Below, one piece after another: positions 38,864 to 51,284 of a stretch of DNA of 64,000 nt (the first letter of the stretch is position 1; each line of letters begins with the position of its first letter). The DNA lies in NCBI GenBank assembly GCA_037178855.1, contig JASJZC010000005.1, forward strand, positions 186,001 to 250,000, read 5' to 3'. The translations under genes and the position numbers were made by a program. Source of the stretch: Oscheius sp. JU75. Its lineage: Eukaryota; Nematoda; Chromadorea; Rhabditida; Rhabditidae. The notes under the pieces were generated by a model. That model saw only the letters and a list, made by a program, of their open reading frames with translations. It was not told the origin of the DNA and did no database searches.

Positions 38864-41800
38864 ATGTCACAGCTCGGGAAGACGATGAGCTACAACATGA
38901 TGGGCCAGGTGAGACATTCTTGACCTCAGAAACAAATTTGTTCAGCTCGTGGCACGGATTCTGTCCTTCGGCATTAACATGTACCTTCTGCGGGTCGTGG
39001 ATGGCACATTATTGGGTCTAGTCAATGTGAGGTACGTCTTTTTTTTTACTAGGTTTTGCTTCTAAAAACACGTTTTTGCAGTCTAACCCTGCTCTACAAT
39101 ACAATTCTCTTCCTGACACGCGAGCCATTCCGAAAAGGCGACATCTTGACACTGCCATGGCCTCAGTTCGTAAATACCATCTGGCTGAGGTACCTTTTCT
39201 GCAATTTTTGACCTCTCTACCTCTATTTTCCAGTCCAATCCTCGGCTTTTTCATGTCAGCCGCAGGAATAGGTGCTTGGACGCTATTTGCCAGCGCCGAT
39301 GTGCCGCTCACCATGGCCGGAGGCTTCGCCCTAGCTGCTTTCATCGAAACTTTGGCCGAGCCCTTCGCTATCATCTCCTTACGGTACTTTTGAACTGTCT
39401 CCGAGTCCAAAATCTGCTCAGATACGCCCTGGCTGGACATTTCGCCGTCTCCCAGGCGCTTCTGGTTCTTCTTCCTCGTCTAATGATTTTCTTCTTCACG
39501 GCAACAGGGCTCTGGGCTTTTGGACCCTATTCCGTGGCTGTTTCACAGGTGAAACATGATCTTTTTTTGGCCTGGAAAGTCTTGGAAAACAAGATAGGTC
39601 AAAAATCAAGAAAGTTTTTGGCCGTCTCACGGCTAAAAATCGCTACAAAAGCTTGTAAAACGGCGGAGTTCAATTTCGGCCATGATTGTATCCATTTTTC
39701 TCGAAAAACATCGCTAATTCCAGATTCTGGCCTCGTCAACCTTCGTGTTAATCAACTATATGGCCTTTTATCGTCTCACAGCCGAAGAAGTCAAGCTCCT
39801 GCCGAAGGAGGCCAGCAAAAACGGATTCCGCAGCTTTTTCCCGGTTCCTAGGTCAGTTTTTTTTTTGTTGGTTTGTCATCAAAAACCTCCCAATTTTTAG
39901 TGCAGGACTCGAACAAACAGCTCTGAAATCTGTGGGAACACTCCTAGGACATTCCTTCCTCAAGCAGCTGCTGACAGACGGTAGTGGCTACATTATGTCC
40001 TTCACCAACATTATTGCCCTGAAAAATCAAGGTAAAACCCTACAAATACGGGTTTTTGAGCAAGGAAACTTCCAGCAATCTACGATGCGATCGAAAAACT
40101 CGGCAGTCTGGTAGCCCGAATTGTCTTGGCCCCACTGGAGGAGACCTGCTTCGCCGATTTTTCCCGCAGAATCAGCCAGTCGAGCACGAAAGTCTTCGAG
40201 AAGAACAATGTAGGCCCTCTTTTTGCGTATGATGGACGATAACCAAAGTGTTTAGGCAGATTTCGACGCTCTGGCACGAACCTTCACCACGGTGCTACAC
40301 GGGGTCAGTGTCATCTGTCTGACGGTCTGCTGTTTTGGTATTCCCTACGCGAAGCTGGCGCTAACGATCTATTCGGGAGGACTGCTGGCCACGAGAGAAG
40401 GTAAGAAAGTTAGCTATTCATCAGAAGCTTGCTTGACTATCTGTCTGAGAAAAATAAGAGCAAGTTTAATATGACCACAAATTGAATGTATGTCCCGCGG
40501 CGGACAGTTTCTGCAATATTGAACAAAACCACTTACATTCGACCCAGCACGTATTGAACCGGTCTCCCAAAAAACTTAATCTGCCATTTCAGTTTCGGTG
40601 GTCAAGGATGCATTTTGCGATGTTCTGTACAATTGTAGGTCTCGAAAAGATGTACAACTTTGCAGAATATCGAAAAATTAAAAAGTCGTCTTCGCCCCGA
40701 AAAGCGCAATTAGGGTTGCGCTGAATTTCGGACCGGACTAGACCAAACGCTTATTTTGCATAAACACAGGGTTTAAAGGTCGCACCCGTTGGTAAATGAT
40801 CTGTATGTGATTGAGACAGCCTTACAATCAACCCACAATTTACTCCCTTTTTAAGCAATTTTCAGGCGAGATTCTGCTCATTCTATACATGTTCTACCTC
40901 TATGTGATGGCCATCAATGGCATCACTGAGTGCTTCGCCGTCGCCACGATGAAAAACGCCGAGCTCAGCCGTCACGGAGGCTTCCTGAGCCTCTTGGCTG
41001 TCCTTCACCTCTCCATGAACATCCTTCTCCCCCCGCAGATGGGCTCAGCTGGATTCGTCGTTGCCAATATCGGAATGATGGTCTTGCGGATAGGATACAA
41101 GTCAGTTCATGGTCTTTTTGCTCCCAAAAAAATAATGAAAATTTGCAGCTGGACCCAGATCTCTGCCTTCCTACGCGAGAAAACTCCCTCGATTCTGGAA
41201 ATCTTCATGAATGGGAGCTGTTTTGTCCTGCAGATATTCTTCCTCATGGCCACTTGTCTCTCGTATTTGGTAGGTTTAGAAATACTTTAGTTACCCGAAG
41301 TCACGTGCAAGCAACTATCACTAGAACGTGCTACAAGTATGGCGTCTGGACCGAACGGACCTAAAAAAGAAAAGGGGCTGTGCTTCTCCTAGACCGAAGC
41401 TTAGCTTTAGACCGCCGAGCGAATTCGAACCTGAGTCACTCGAGCCAGAAGAGCGCGCTTTACCAAATACTAACTCGTGTATGGACACACTGAGACGGCT
41501 CGTGTTTAAAGAATGCATTTTTTCATATGAATTTGGTCCTGACCGAAGAGCAGAGACTGATAGTTTAACTGACGGTAAATGACCGTATCAAGGAGGAACC
41601 AAGACCGGAAGAAAGGACAACCTAGTGAATGGGACAACAGTGACATGGCCAGAATGATAGGGAAGTGGTAAGATACAGAAACAACATATAACAGAACAGG
41701 ATGACATAGGCTGGCTTAAATCTATGCGATTACAGGGTCACTGTGATTGGAACTCTCCAAAAGGTTTGACAGTAACAGCTGTCAGAAAATTGATTGACAG

Positions 41801-41989
41801 CCACTTACTGACAGTAATTCCACCCATATTTTCTAGTTCTTCGCCTCGACTCCCGGCTGGATCCATGCCGTCTCGCACATTGCCGTCGGAGCCGTGCTCT
41901 TCTGCCTCTACCTGCTCCAAATGTACAGCTCCGACCACAACCTCCAGGCCTTCTGCAGCTGGTTCTACAGCAAAAAACACCAAGAATAG
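38864..41989 (+). CDS. RFT1: RFT1 homologue, ER membrane protein of the N-glycan precursor pathway (12 exons, complete)
   Basis: Exons 38864-38908, 38946-39031, 39082-39189, 39234-39383, 39422-39548, 39724-39851, 39901-40031, 40076-40209, 40256-40400, 40866-41100, 41149-41269 and 41837-41989 are all in phase, 520 residues (human 541). Landmarks are SYNMMGQLVARILSFGIN, LTREPFRKGDI, FIETLAEPFAIISLRYA, LEQTALKSVGTLLGHSFLKQ, LTDGSGYIMSF, LEETCFADFSRRIS, YMFYLYVMAINGITECFAVA. The protein spans the ER membrane many times and is needed for Man5GlcNAc2-PP-dolichol to reach the lumenal side; whether it is itself the flippase is disputed. It starts after AATTTCAG|GACCGGAAGAAA, a likely trans-splice site. 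Introns 9 and 11 carry a hairpin repeat and a tRNA-like fragment. Confidence 0.95.
40610..40725 (+). repeat. GTTCTACAAAGTTGTAG-family repeat
   Basis: GCGATGTTCTGTACAATTGTAG and CTTTGCAGAATATCG flank a short loop, as in the copy at 7213, and both are followed by a GTCGTCTTC block. In RFT1 intron 9. Confidence 0.6.
41395..41465 (-). repeat. tRNA-like fragment with B box
   Basis: On minus, GAGTGACTCAGGTTCGAATTC is B-box-like and is preceded by GTAAAGCGCGCTC. In RFT1 intron 11. Confidence 0.4.
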
Positions 41990-42980
41990 TCATTTCTCAT
42001 TTTATGGGTACTTTTTATCACTTTTTTGTAAGTATTTACTGGGTATCACTAAAAACAGATCTCACTTGGACGCTCTGTTACACTCTTCTTCGCGCTTCAG
42101 TGCTCTCTCAATTTAATTGAGTTCGGATAGGAAGAGGATACGGAGAGAGAAAGAGAAAAGATGACTTATTGTTTGTTTCTGCTAAAGACAGAAGGAGAAA
42201 AAGCAAAAGATGACGAGAAGAAAGTAGAAAGGTGAATAATGTATAGCAGCTGCCGTTTGCTTTGGTACAGACACCGTTTGTCATGTTTCGGATTCTGGTC
42301 TGTAGCCTTGACTGAAATCCTGTGAGAACTTCCAGATCTTTACAATTAACGACTGTCTGACCATTTGATTTATGTTGTCGAATGTTTGGAAGAACCAATA
42401 ATGTTGATAAAAAGATAGTAAATAGCTCAGGCTTCGCTGTTTTCACAGTAACAAAAGTTTCCTCTATAGCAGACTTGTCAGCTTTTGGGGTTTGGTGTTG
42501 ACATGAAATTGTGCGGACACTATGGGAGACGAGCGCTTTAGTAGTAGAGAGATCGAGCGCAGTTTTCCTAATTTTCTAACGGGGCTAAGAAATAATATTA
42601 CATGCTGTCAACTAAAAAGTGGGAGAAGTATTTTCTTTCCTACATGACAGGTGCTTCATGAGAACAGACAAGATAAGAAGTCGCTGCTGAAAATCTAAAC
42701 TATTCAAAGAAGAGAGCACCACGAACTCTGTCACTCTATGGAACTGAATGGAGAGTTGTACATTCCAAGCTCTGACCGTCGAACGATATGATGTTCTGAA
42801 ACTGACCCAACGGTGGCCAAATCAACTAACCATTTTCTCACACCGACTTCGGAGATCTGCCCGCCCCTTTGGCGAGCAGAAAGACAGCTGACTCCACCTC
42901 TCTCTGTCTCTCTCTCTCTCTCTTTGCCAAGAGCTTGTTCCTGCCAGCCACAATTTTGACTCTGTGACCTGGTTTTTTTT
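41990..42980. other. Spacer RFT1 / GABA-B receptor
   Basis: Contains the RFT1 3' UTR and the receptor's 5' flank, with a CTCTCTGT tract at 42897-42922 only 60 bases before the start codon. No gene recognised. Confidence 0.5.
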
Positions 42981-45900
42981 ATGCGTCTACTGTTCTTCTC
43001 GACTTTTCTAGTCTCCATACAGGTCGCAGTCGGCACCTTGCCATGTAAGCCAAGGAGTGGCGGGACTCCAGTCCCTTTGGGAGTCTTTATCTCGAAGTAA
43101 GTTGGAAAAAATACATGGAAAACCGTCAAAAACTTATTTTTAATCGCAATTGGTCCTACTGTAGGAATATTGTGCGTACGCATTTTCATGCAAACATACG
43201 ACATTTTTGTGCTGATGCACAAATCCTCTAAAGAGATTCTTTTTTCTAGATTTTCAGGAGCTTCAAAGGATTTTGTCTATTTTTCGATCAACAAATAGTT
43301 TCCAGAGCTTGTTAGCCTAACTGCGCATATTAGATTAGTCGGCAGCGCTAATTCTGTGGTCAGAGGTCGCTGTGGTTCCCAATTCAAGGGTCAGATATGT
43401 GCTGTTTTGACAAGAAATAGAGAAAATTCAGGTCTCGACCGGGTCACGAAGTCCCAGATGTCAGTCCGGCGATCAGGGTGGCTCTGGATCACATTCACAA
43501 TCACTCCTGCGTACTCCATGGCTTTAAACTTGAGCTCATCTATAAAGATACGGGGGTGAGTCGAGGGGATGAGGGGACTGAACTGGGAGAGAGTCAGGAG
43601 AGAAAGAGAGCAGTATGAGTCGAGATGATGATTATGAGTCGAGAGCCGGATGAACTAAGAGTCATAAGTCTAGGGAATGACAGAGAACAGTATACGCTGA
43701 GAGGATAAGTATGAGTCAAATGGTAAGAGCGAAACGATGAAGAAAGTTTGAAAGAGCTACAGGATAGGTAACAGTATTAGTCTGACGCGAGTCAAGTGAA
43801 CCGAACAATATGAGTCAAGTGTTAAAGGAAAGGATCTGAACTGTATGAGAGTCTAATGAGACTAGAGAGGTGTTAGGGAAAAATGCCAATGAGCACTTAT
43901 AACAGTCTGGAACAGAAAATGAGAGAAAGATAGTTACCGTTGCCAAGAAGGGAACCAGACTGGAAACAGACCAGTCCAGTCCAACGACAGACAGTAGGAG
44001 ACGAGAGAGAGTAAGTAGGGCTGTTGATGGTCAAGTTGATCGAACTTAAGTAGACAGTTTAGAATTTCCTTAAAGAACCTAAGTCAGCGTAGGGATGATT
44101 AATATGAGTCAAAGGACTGGATCTGAACAGAGAGTGAGACCCTATCCAGTGATTTTCAGTGCACTACCAGCTTGGGAATGAAGGCACTTTTCGATCTGAT
44201 TGACTCTCGTCCAAGACCTGCAGCTGTCTTTGGAGGAGTCTGCACCGAGGTAAGCTACTCTTTTTGGTCAAGGAGACCGATTACCTAGTTCCTATTCCAG
44301 AGAGCCACTCTGGAAAAAATGAGGTGCAATTATCGTTTCCTGAAGGGGGGAAGAGGGAGTCAGTTGACTTTTAGAGTAGGGGAAGAGCCAGAGGGACAGA
44401 GAGACAAAAGAGACTGAGCGACACGGAGACAGAGAGGCAGAAAGACAGAAAGATAAAGAGACAGAGGAAAGAAAAAGAGAGACAGACAGATAGAGAGACA
44501 GAGACTATTTTTTCAGGTGAACGAGCCTGTAGCGATGGCCATGAAGTACTGGCAGATTGTCCAGCTCAGCTATGCCGAAACTCATGCCCTCTTTTCTCGA
44601 CCCGACTCCCAAGATGTGAGTAAGAGACTATCCATTTTCCACTCATATTGGCCTCTCTTCCAACTTATTGGATTTGGTCGGGATGCGTTGATTGCCCTCT
44701 GAGAGAGACACGCCTCGTTGGATCTGAAAAGAGATGACCACTGTTTATGATTTTTGGAGGGGGGCGAGAGAGCCGAGCTTATTAGTAGCCCGAGGGGCCA
44801 CAATTGCCCCAAATCATGCACAAGGTAGCCTTTTTATTGACGACGAGAGGATTTGGGCTTTTCGAGGGGAGAGCAGCATGAATTATGAACAATGTTGCAG
44901 ACCCGGGGCCGGAGCTGGAGGGTAGAAAATCAGTGGAATCTGACTGAGAGAGACTGAGAGCCAGGACAGAACAGATTATTGTGAAACCTTGAAGTGCCGT
45001 ACATACACAATTTGAGTACCACTTTTCGGATTGAAAACGCGTCTTTTTAGACTTGCGATGGTCTACAAAGTTGTAGCCCGCACCCAAACCTACAAATGTT
45101 CAGCACATGTCCAACATAAAAACCCACTTTTTGAACTTTTAATGGCCCAACGTGCCGACTTCAAGCCAACTTTGCAGAACATTACATTGCTGTGTTTGCG
45201 GTACCCTCAGATCATGATCGTTGTAGAACGAGTCTAACGAAGTAGCTTCGAGAGTGGTCTTTTGGGAAAATACTGCTTTTTTGAGAAGAAGAGGACCCCC
45301 TGTCCAGTTTTTATGTCAGGACTGTTCCTTTTTGAGTTTAGAAACCCCTTATTAGCGTTCCTTTCCAGGTTTTTCCAACATTCTATCGTGTCGTCCCAGG
45401 TGACCGTAACCTGAACAATGCCAAGTGTCGACTCGTGGACCATTTTGGGTGGAAGAGGGTCGGAACAATCAAGCAGAGCGATGATCCCCGATACTCTTTG
45501 GTATATTCTGTTCGGTTCCATGTAAAATGTCTTTTCAGCCTCATGAATCCTTGACCACGAAGTTGGAACACGGATACGGTATCCAGGTCATCTATACAGC
45601 AGGCGTAGCGGCTCACGAACTGGAGGGGATCGGTCCGGAGCTGGAGAATCTGAAGGTCTGGTTGATATTTGGTCAGCTAGAGAGTTTTGAGAAGGGAAGA
45701 TGGAAAAGAGATAGTGTCGTCCCGACACCTCCCTCGGGAGCACATTAGGGGACGGAGAGATGGATACATGTGTCGCCTTTGGAAGGAATCTCTTATATTG
45801 GCAGAAGGAGGGACAGAGCGACAGAGATATAGAGAGAGGAAGAGAGAAAGACAGAGACTGAGAGACAAAGAGACAAAGAGGCAGAGATATAAAGATAGAG

Positions 45901-48900
45901 AGACAGACTGCTCTTCAGACCCGCGACGTCCGGATCATAGTCATGGACGTTGGAGAACAACTTGCGGCCCACGTCATCTGTGAAGCATTCCGACGTCACA
46001 TGTACGGTGACAACTATGTCTGGATTCTTCACGGCTTCCATTCTACCAGGTATTTTTTTCTCACCCGTTATACCTCACCACTTCCAGATGGATGCATTCC
46101 GGTCGATCTACATGTAGCTATCAGGAACTCTCTCAAGTCTTGGAGGGTCACTTTGTCACCGAATTCGGTCTGTCTCGAAAGGACAAAGACTCGAAGATTA
46201 TATCCGGAAAATCTGCTGCCGATGTCTGGGAAGAACTGTTGGAGGCGGACAAGCAGACCAATATTTGGAGGGGATATCTGTACGATGGCCTCTGGACCTT
46301 AGCTTTGGCTTTGAGTCAAAGTTTGGAGAAGAATGCCGCACTGAGCCATCAGAAACTTATCTCTGCCATGAACAATGCCAGCTTTGAGGGGGTCACGGTA
46401 GGTCAAACTGTCTTTTAGATCTAGGGGATGAGTCGAAAGATTGGCAGAAAGACAGTGAGACAGAGAAAGATAGAGAGACAGAGAGACAGCTAGACGAGAG
46501 TCAAGATACCATTGTCACCATGACTCTCTTTAGGGACGAGTCCGCTTCGAGAACAACGAACGCCTCGGTCTTGTAGACATCAAGCGTTTTGAGGGTGGCC
46601 TCTACAAACAGATTGGTTACTTTGACGGTGCCTCGGACACTTTTGTTATCGAGCCGGAACAACTGGACGGCTGGCAGGTCCCACTCGATGCTACAGTAAT
46701 CGAACACATCCGAGAACACGTGGAAATGACCATCCTTGTTGTGATGTCCTTCCTGGCTGGAGTGGGGATTCTCCTCGCCCTGATATTTTTGTTTGTCAAT
46801 GTTCGGAACAGGTAAGGTGACTGAATACAGTTGTACTTCTGTCCCAGAAACCATCGGTTCATCAAGATGTCCTCTCCAAATCTGAACAATATTATCATTG
46901 TTGGGTCAATGTTCACTTTTGCATCGGTCATTCTACTGGGATTGGATACACGGTTCCTCTCGGATGATGGATTCGTTCGGTTGTGTTATGTGAGTCTCTG
47001 TGTCTCTATGTCTCTCAGTCTCCCTATCACTCGTCTCTCTGTCCCTCTCTGTCTCTTTCGACTCAGCCCACCTCTGCAGGTCAAATCCTGGACTCTCTGT
47101 CTCGGCTTCACTCTCTCCTTCGGCTCCATGTTCTCCAAAACCTGGCGTGTCCATTCTATCTTCACCAACATCCGAATGGACAGAAAAGCCATCAAGGACT
47201 CGAAACTCCTTCTCATCTTAGCCGGTCTTCTAGCTATCGACGTGATTGTACTCACCTTTTGGGCTATCCTTTCCCCATTCCGGTTCAGTGTCACAGAACT
47301 ACCGAAGATTGTAAGTCGAGAGGGTTACAGTAACTAAATGTTATTCAGATACAAGAGAATAAGGTGATTGTTCCGGAAGTCGAGGGCTGTCATTCGGACA
47401 AGTCTGCATACTTTCAGGCTGTACTGTATGCTATCAAGGGAGTTTTGATGGTAAGTTTCATATTCTCTCTGTGTCGAGAAGCGTAAAGTGGTTTAATATA
47501 GCTTTTGGATATAAACTAAGACCATAACCGGGAACAGCGCCATCGAAAATATCAGGAAACGTAGAATAAGAAATTGGTTTCGGCCGGATTCGAACCCGGG
47601 TTTCCAGAGTGCCAGACAAGAGTGCTATATATCCATTCGGACAATTGTGCGCGGCTTTTTTTTTCGAGACGGCATGAGTGTGTCGTGCTCCGTGGCCTAG
47701 TGGTTAACACATTCGCTTGAAGCTCCTGTGCCACCAAGGGTTGTTGGTCCGAATTCCCAGAGGCAAAACTTTTTTTCATGTCCAGGGTGTTTTCGAGAGT
47801 GACTACGAATCTGACCTCTATTCACGCATAAAATAAATACAGTGAGCTATACAGCGCAAAAGAGTAGAAAAACTAATACGAACGAATCGTTCTGAATCTC
47901 TTTTTCTTTGTACCACTGTAACTCTTTCAGATCCTTGGTTGCTTCTTGGCCTGGGAAACACGGAGAGTCAATGTGCCGGCCTTGAATGACAGTAAGTACA
48001 TCGGAATGTCTGTCTACGGCGTGGTAGTCATGAGTACTCTCGGTCTCTCCATCTCTGTCATTCTACAGGTAGACTGTACTCTGTATCTCTGTAGACCTAA
48101 GCTTTAGGAAAGAGTCAACGAAGCCTTCGCCCTGACCAGTTTCTTCATCATCTGCTCGACCACTCTCACTCTCTGTCTGGTCTTTGTTCCAAAACTAATA
48201 GAACTGGTTAGGAATCCGCAGGTCCTTCCTATTTTACGACGGATAAGACTTTAATTTTCAGGGCATGGAACCTCGAGGATATAGGAGAGGGTTCATGAAG
48301 TCTGTGGTCTCAAAGAATAGCACAGGAGCTCAGCAGCCACCGAATACTGGGTGAGAGACAAAGTGATAGAGACTGGGGCAGTTTTGGCGTTCTGCAAAGT
48401 TGTGGAAGTTGATCTGCTCTACCACTTTGCAGAACATCGCAAATCTCAAAAAATGCGGTCTTCTGCCCGTAACACATGTGACAGTTTACTGAAATTGTTG
48501 GTCTTTGTCACTTCTCATCTTCGCTCTCTTCCTCAATGGCAGAGCAGGGATGTGCGAAAGAACCGTATACCCGAAAGTCGAAAGGGCGGTAATTTGTGTA
48601 TCCAATCGTATACACTGATGTCGACGCGCAACTTTTTCGAAAATGGCTGCGTATCGACGTTTATGTTTTCAAGTTGGAGCGCAAATTGCCGCATATTCGA
48701 CTTTCGGGTATACGGTACTTTTGGACATCCGTGAGGAGAGTGGCAGACACTGTGACAGCTAGAAAGCCCTAATTTCAGAAAAGACGCCGACAGAGAACTC
48801 TTAGCCAAGGCTGAGAGCGAGAACCAGCTCCGGAGACGCTATCTCCACCAGGTAACACATGTTTATTCAAAATGACGACAAATGATAGAAAAATGATGAG

Positions 48901-49120
48901 GAACACGTACAAAAATCACAATAAAATTTGGAGGCATTTTTCAGAAAAGTACCCAGCTTTGGGACCTGCTGGACAAGCTGAGGGAGAGAGGCGATACCCA
49001 GTTCTTGCAGCAAGGTAGGTTTTTGAAATTTATAGTATTGATGAGATATTAGGGGTGTGAGAGTTCTGTTTATTAGTCGAACCTCGAATGGCTGGTCACA
49101 CCCGTCCCGTCTTGAAATAG
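42981..49120 (+). CDS. GABBR2: GABA-B receptor subunit 2 (class C GPCR; 18 exons, complete)
   Basis: Exons 42981-43096, 43432-43555, 44160-44249, 44517-44615, 45369-45500, 45539-45655, 45919-46049, 46088-46397, 46534-46811, 46848-46989, 47080-47310, 47349-47450, 47931-48068, 48108-48206, 48262-48350, 48779-48851, 48945-49014 and 49077-49120 are all in phase: 794 residues. A signal peptide ([18 protein letters not shown]) is followed by the Venus-flytrap domain ([37 protein letters not shown]), then seven membrane segments with [41 protein letters not shown] and [37 protein letters not shown] and FLAWETR are closer to subunit 2 than subunit 1. The tail has a short coiled coil ([13 protein letters not shown]). 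In the dimer, subunit 2 couples to G proteins. Nearly every intron carries repeats. Confidence 0.95.
44385..44512 (+). repeat. AGAGACAG-type degenerate array
   Basis: GACAGAGAGACAAAAGAGAC-like units in GABBR2 intron 3, ending 4 bases before the acceptor exon. Confidence 0.8.
44975..45300 (+). repeat. Long-form dispersed repeat, second copy
   Basis: TGTGAAACCTTGAAGT, TTGCGATGGTCTACAAAG, then CGGTACCCTCAGATCATGAT and GAGTCTAACGAAGTAGCTTC, then AATACTGCTTTTTT: same order as 31059-31625 but with an internal part missing. In GABBR2 intron 4. Confidence 0.7.
45800..45912 (+). repeat. AGAGACAG-type degenerate array
   Basis: Purine array in GABBR2 intron 6. Similar arrays are at 46438-46497 (intron 8) and, in the opposite base sense, 46990-47060 (intron 10). 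Confidence 0.8.
47480..47870 (+). repeat. Composite element with two convergent tRNA-like heads, copy 1
   Basis: Order: GGATATAAACTAAGACCATA; CAGCGCCATCGAAAATATCAG; a reverse-strand tRNA-like part (GGCCGGATTCGAACCCGGG, 47588-47606); a forward tRNA-like part (GTGGCCTAGTGGTTAACAC, then TTGGTCCGAATTCCC, 47690-47760); then a tail with TTCGAGAGTGACTACGAATC and AAAATAAATACAGTGAGCTA. The copy at 63530-63940 has the same order. In GABBR2 intron 12. Confidence 0.75.
48380..48475 (+). repeat. GTTCTACAAAGTTGTAG-family repeat
   Basis: GCGTTCTGCAAAGTTGTGG and CCACTTTGCAGAACATCGC make a near-perfect hairpin, followed by GCGGTCTTC. In GABBR2 intron 15. Confidence 0.65.
48562..48716. mobile_element. MITE with ACCGTATACCCGAAAG termini, copy 2
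   Basis: ACCGTATACCCGAAAGTCG at one end and CGACTTTCGGGTATACGGT at the other; arms share GATGTCGACGCG/CGTATCGACG. Same family as 24187-24355, slightly shorter. In GABBR2 intron 15. Confidence 0.8.
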
Positions 49121-49175
49121 CTACAGATCAGTTGTTTTTAATGAAAGAGCACCCGTACTACCTCGAAGGTCTCAA

Positions 49176-49511
49176 CTACATAAGATACCAAAAAACTAGG
49201 CCTAGTAGCCAGAAAGGAAGGGAGATCTTGGCTCCGTAATTGCACAAATCACTGTCACAGCAACAGAACCTCGTGTCCAGGACTTCGGCCTCGATTGCTT
49301 TGACATGGTACTTTATGAAGGCCTTCTGGAAATGTGGAACGTCGAGACAATACTGGAGATACACTACCTGAACTTTATGACTGAGCTGACTGAGATTCTT
49401 GCATCCTAAAATGTTCCGGTTGATGCAGAGCTTCTCGTCGACACAGAATCTGTCGTGGTAGGGACGAATGGAGCCGGATCGGTTGACTGTGTAGAATTCG
49501 GAGTAGCAGAG
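49176..49511 (-). CDS. Cys-rich CC..D.CN protein with probable GPI signal (3' exon only)
   Basis: One long open exon after GGCTTTAG reads LCYSEFYTVNRS, RFCVDEKLCINRN, LGCKNLS, YLQYCLDVPHF, DTRFCCCDSDLCN and then KISLPFWLLGLVFWYLM to the stop. Cys spacing and the CCC..D.CN end match the nematode ET-module/Ly6-like surface proteins. The terminal hydrophobic stretch without charged follow-up is what a GPI-attachment signal looks like. The 5' exon with the signal peptide was not found between here and 51 kb. The stop lies only 55 bases from the stop of GABBR2 on the opposite strand, so the 3' UTRs almost surely overlap. Confidence 0.7.
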   Translation of the reverse strand, partial: LCYSEFYTVNRSGSIRPYHDRFCVDEKLCINRNILGCKNLSQLSHKVQVVYLQYCLDVPHFQKAFIKYHVKAIEAEVLDTRFCCCDSDLCNYGAKISLPFWLLGLVFWYLM

Positions 49512-51284
49512 CTAAAGCCGGGTTCTTTCTAGCTGTCTCACTGTCTTTCAATCTCTCTGTCTCCATGAGTCAAGTGGTCAGTCTTCTACGTAACCAAATC
49601 TCTCCTCGTGCTCATCAGAATCTCATTATGACTCACATCAGATTATCTACGTGTAGAACCCCCGCACCTTTTCCCCACTATTTGTTCCTTCCGGACTCCA
49701 GGCGACCTCCTTCGGACCAACAATTAGGCTCCCACTGCCACCTTGAATTATAGAAATGCATCGGGGGAGAATCCCGAGCCGGGAAAAAAGCAATCGAGTG
49801 GAAAAAGGTGTCTGAATATAGAGCAAGGGATACGTTCTTTGGTCTTTCCGCACCTATAAATAACAAAATATGGCAACCTATAATCTCCAGAAAGGTCTTC
49901 AGAAGATTAAGCCTCTAATTAATCTTATTCGATTATACTTTGGCACGAAGTGGGGAGGCTTGCTTGAGCAGTTTTCTGACTTCAAGAGACATAATTGTCC
50001 CCACGTGTCAACAGACTTTTGTTTCCTCGTCCTGACTGACAGGGCCCTCTAAATAACTAAATATGACCGAGAGAGACAGCTCTCTTCTAGGATCGGATGA
50101 CCCTTTGCGTGAGAAATTCGAGGAACAATAAACAGAAAAGAGGCGCGTGGAATTACTCCCTATAGGGGGACAGGGAGAGAGAGAGAGTGATTGGTAGTAA
50201 TGAGAACTGCGAATGAGAGAGAGGGACAGAGACAGGAAGACAGAGAGACAGAGAGAAATAAAGACATAAAAACAAACAAAAAACAGAAAGAGACTGTCTC
50301 CTTTCTAGTCCCTGCAAAAAAAAAATCTTCTAACTTTTTTTACAAAAGCTTCTGCATTCCCACTATCCTTCCACGGCTTTTAACAAATTGAATACACTCC
50401 GACGTAGTCTTTTTCACAGGTAAGCAGCTTGACTAACTGTTGATCGGAATCAGATCAATTATCATCTAACATGTAAACTTGAAGCTTTCGGTGACCCTGA
50501 AAAGTTTTTCTGAGCCAACCAAAAAAAAGAGGCTAAGAATCGCATTTGGAGACTTTTGATCATTTGAGCCAGTCTAACCGTTGACGTTTCCACTCGACTG
50601 CGATTGAATTTGGCTGGTTGATAGAGGGAAAACAATTTCTAGGGAAATTGGTTCCCTTCTCTCTGTCTCTCTGACCATCTTCCTTTCAGTCTCTATCTCT
50701 CTGTCTCGCTCTTTCTTACACTGTTTCTTTAAGAACTCGTCCCATTCCCCCTCGACCTGCTGATTCTTTTTCTGTCTCCTTTCCACTAAACGCCTGCATA
50801 ATTTCTGTCTTACCTCCTCTCCTTACACCCTATAATTGCTCCAAGAATGGAAAGAGTCACAACTCTGTCCAACTAAATTCTGCTGCTCCGATGACTTTTT
50901 CTGTCTCTGACACATTGAAGTCAACGGATAGAAAGAAAGAGTACCTGTGTCTATCCACAGGAATTACCGTCAATTTCCTCTAATAATCGGCCGGAAATTG
51001 AGGTTCAGATACACCTGGGCACTGATCAGGGATTATGGCAGGGCGTGGGAGCATGTAATTTGGTTACATAGTGACATTTTCATGCAGGTTAGCTACTCTT
51101 TCAGACTGATTAAAGGTCTGGGAGCTCGTATCAGGACCCTTATGTCCACAGGTCTTTGTTTTTAGGATCCTTCACTGACTATTGGGCTGTCCCTGTCCAT
51201 ATTCTTGCCTGAGCAAAAGAGACTTTAGGTGTCCTGTCACAAATTCCCAGGCCGTCGATTGGGATCATTGGGAAGTCTGGGCGA

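Noticed and set aside
42731-43222. 163-codon minus frame
   Set aside because: Antisense to the first GABBR2 exon and a CTCTCTGT tract.
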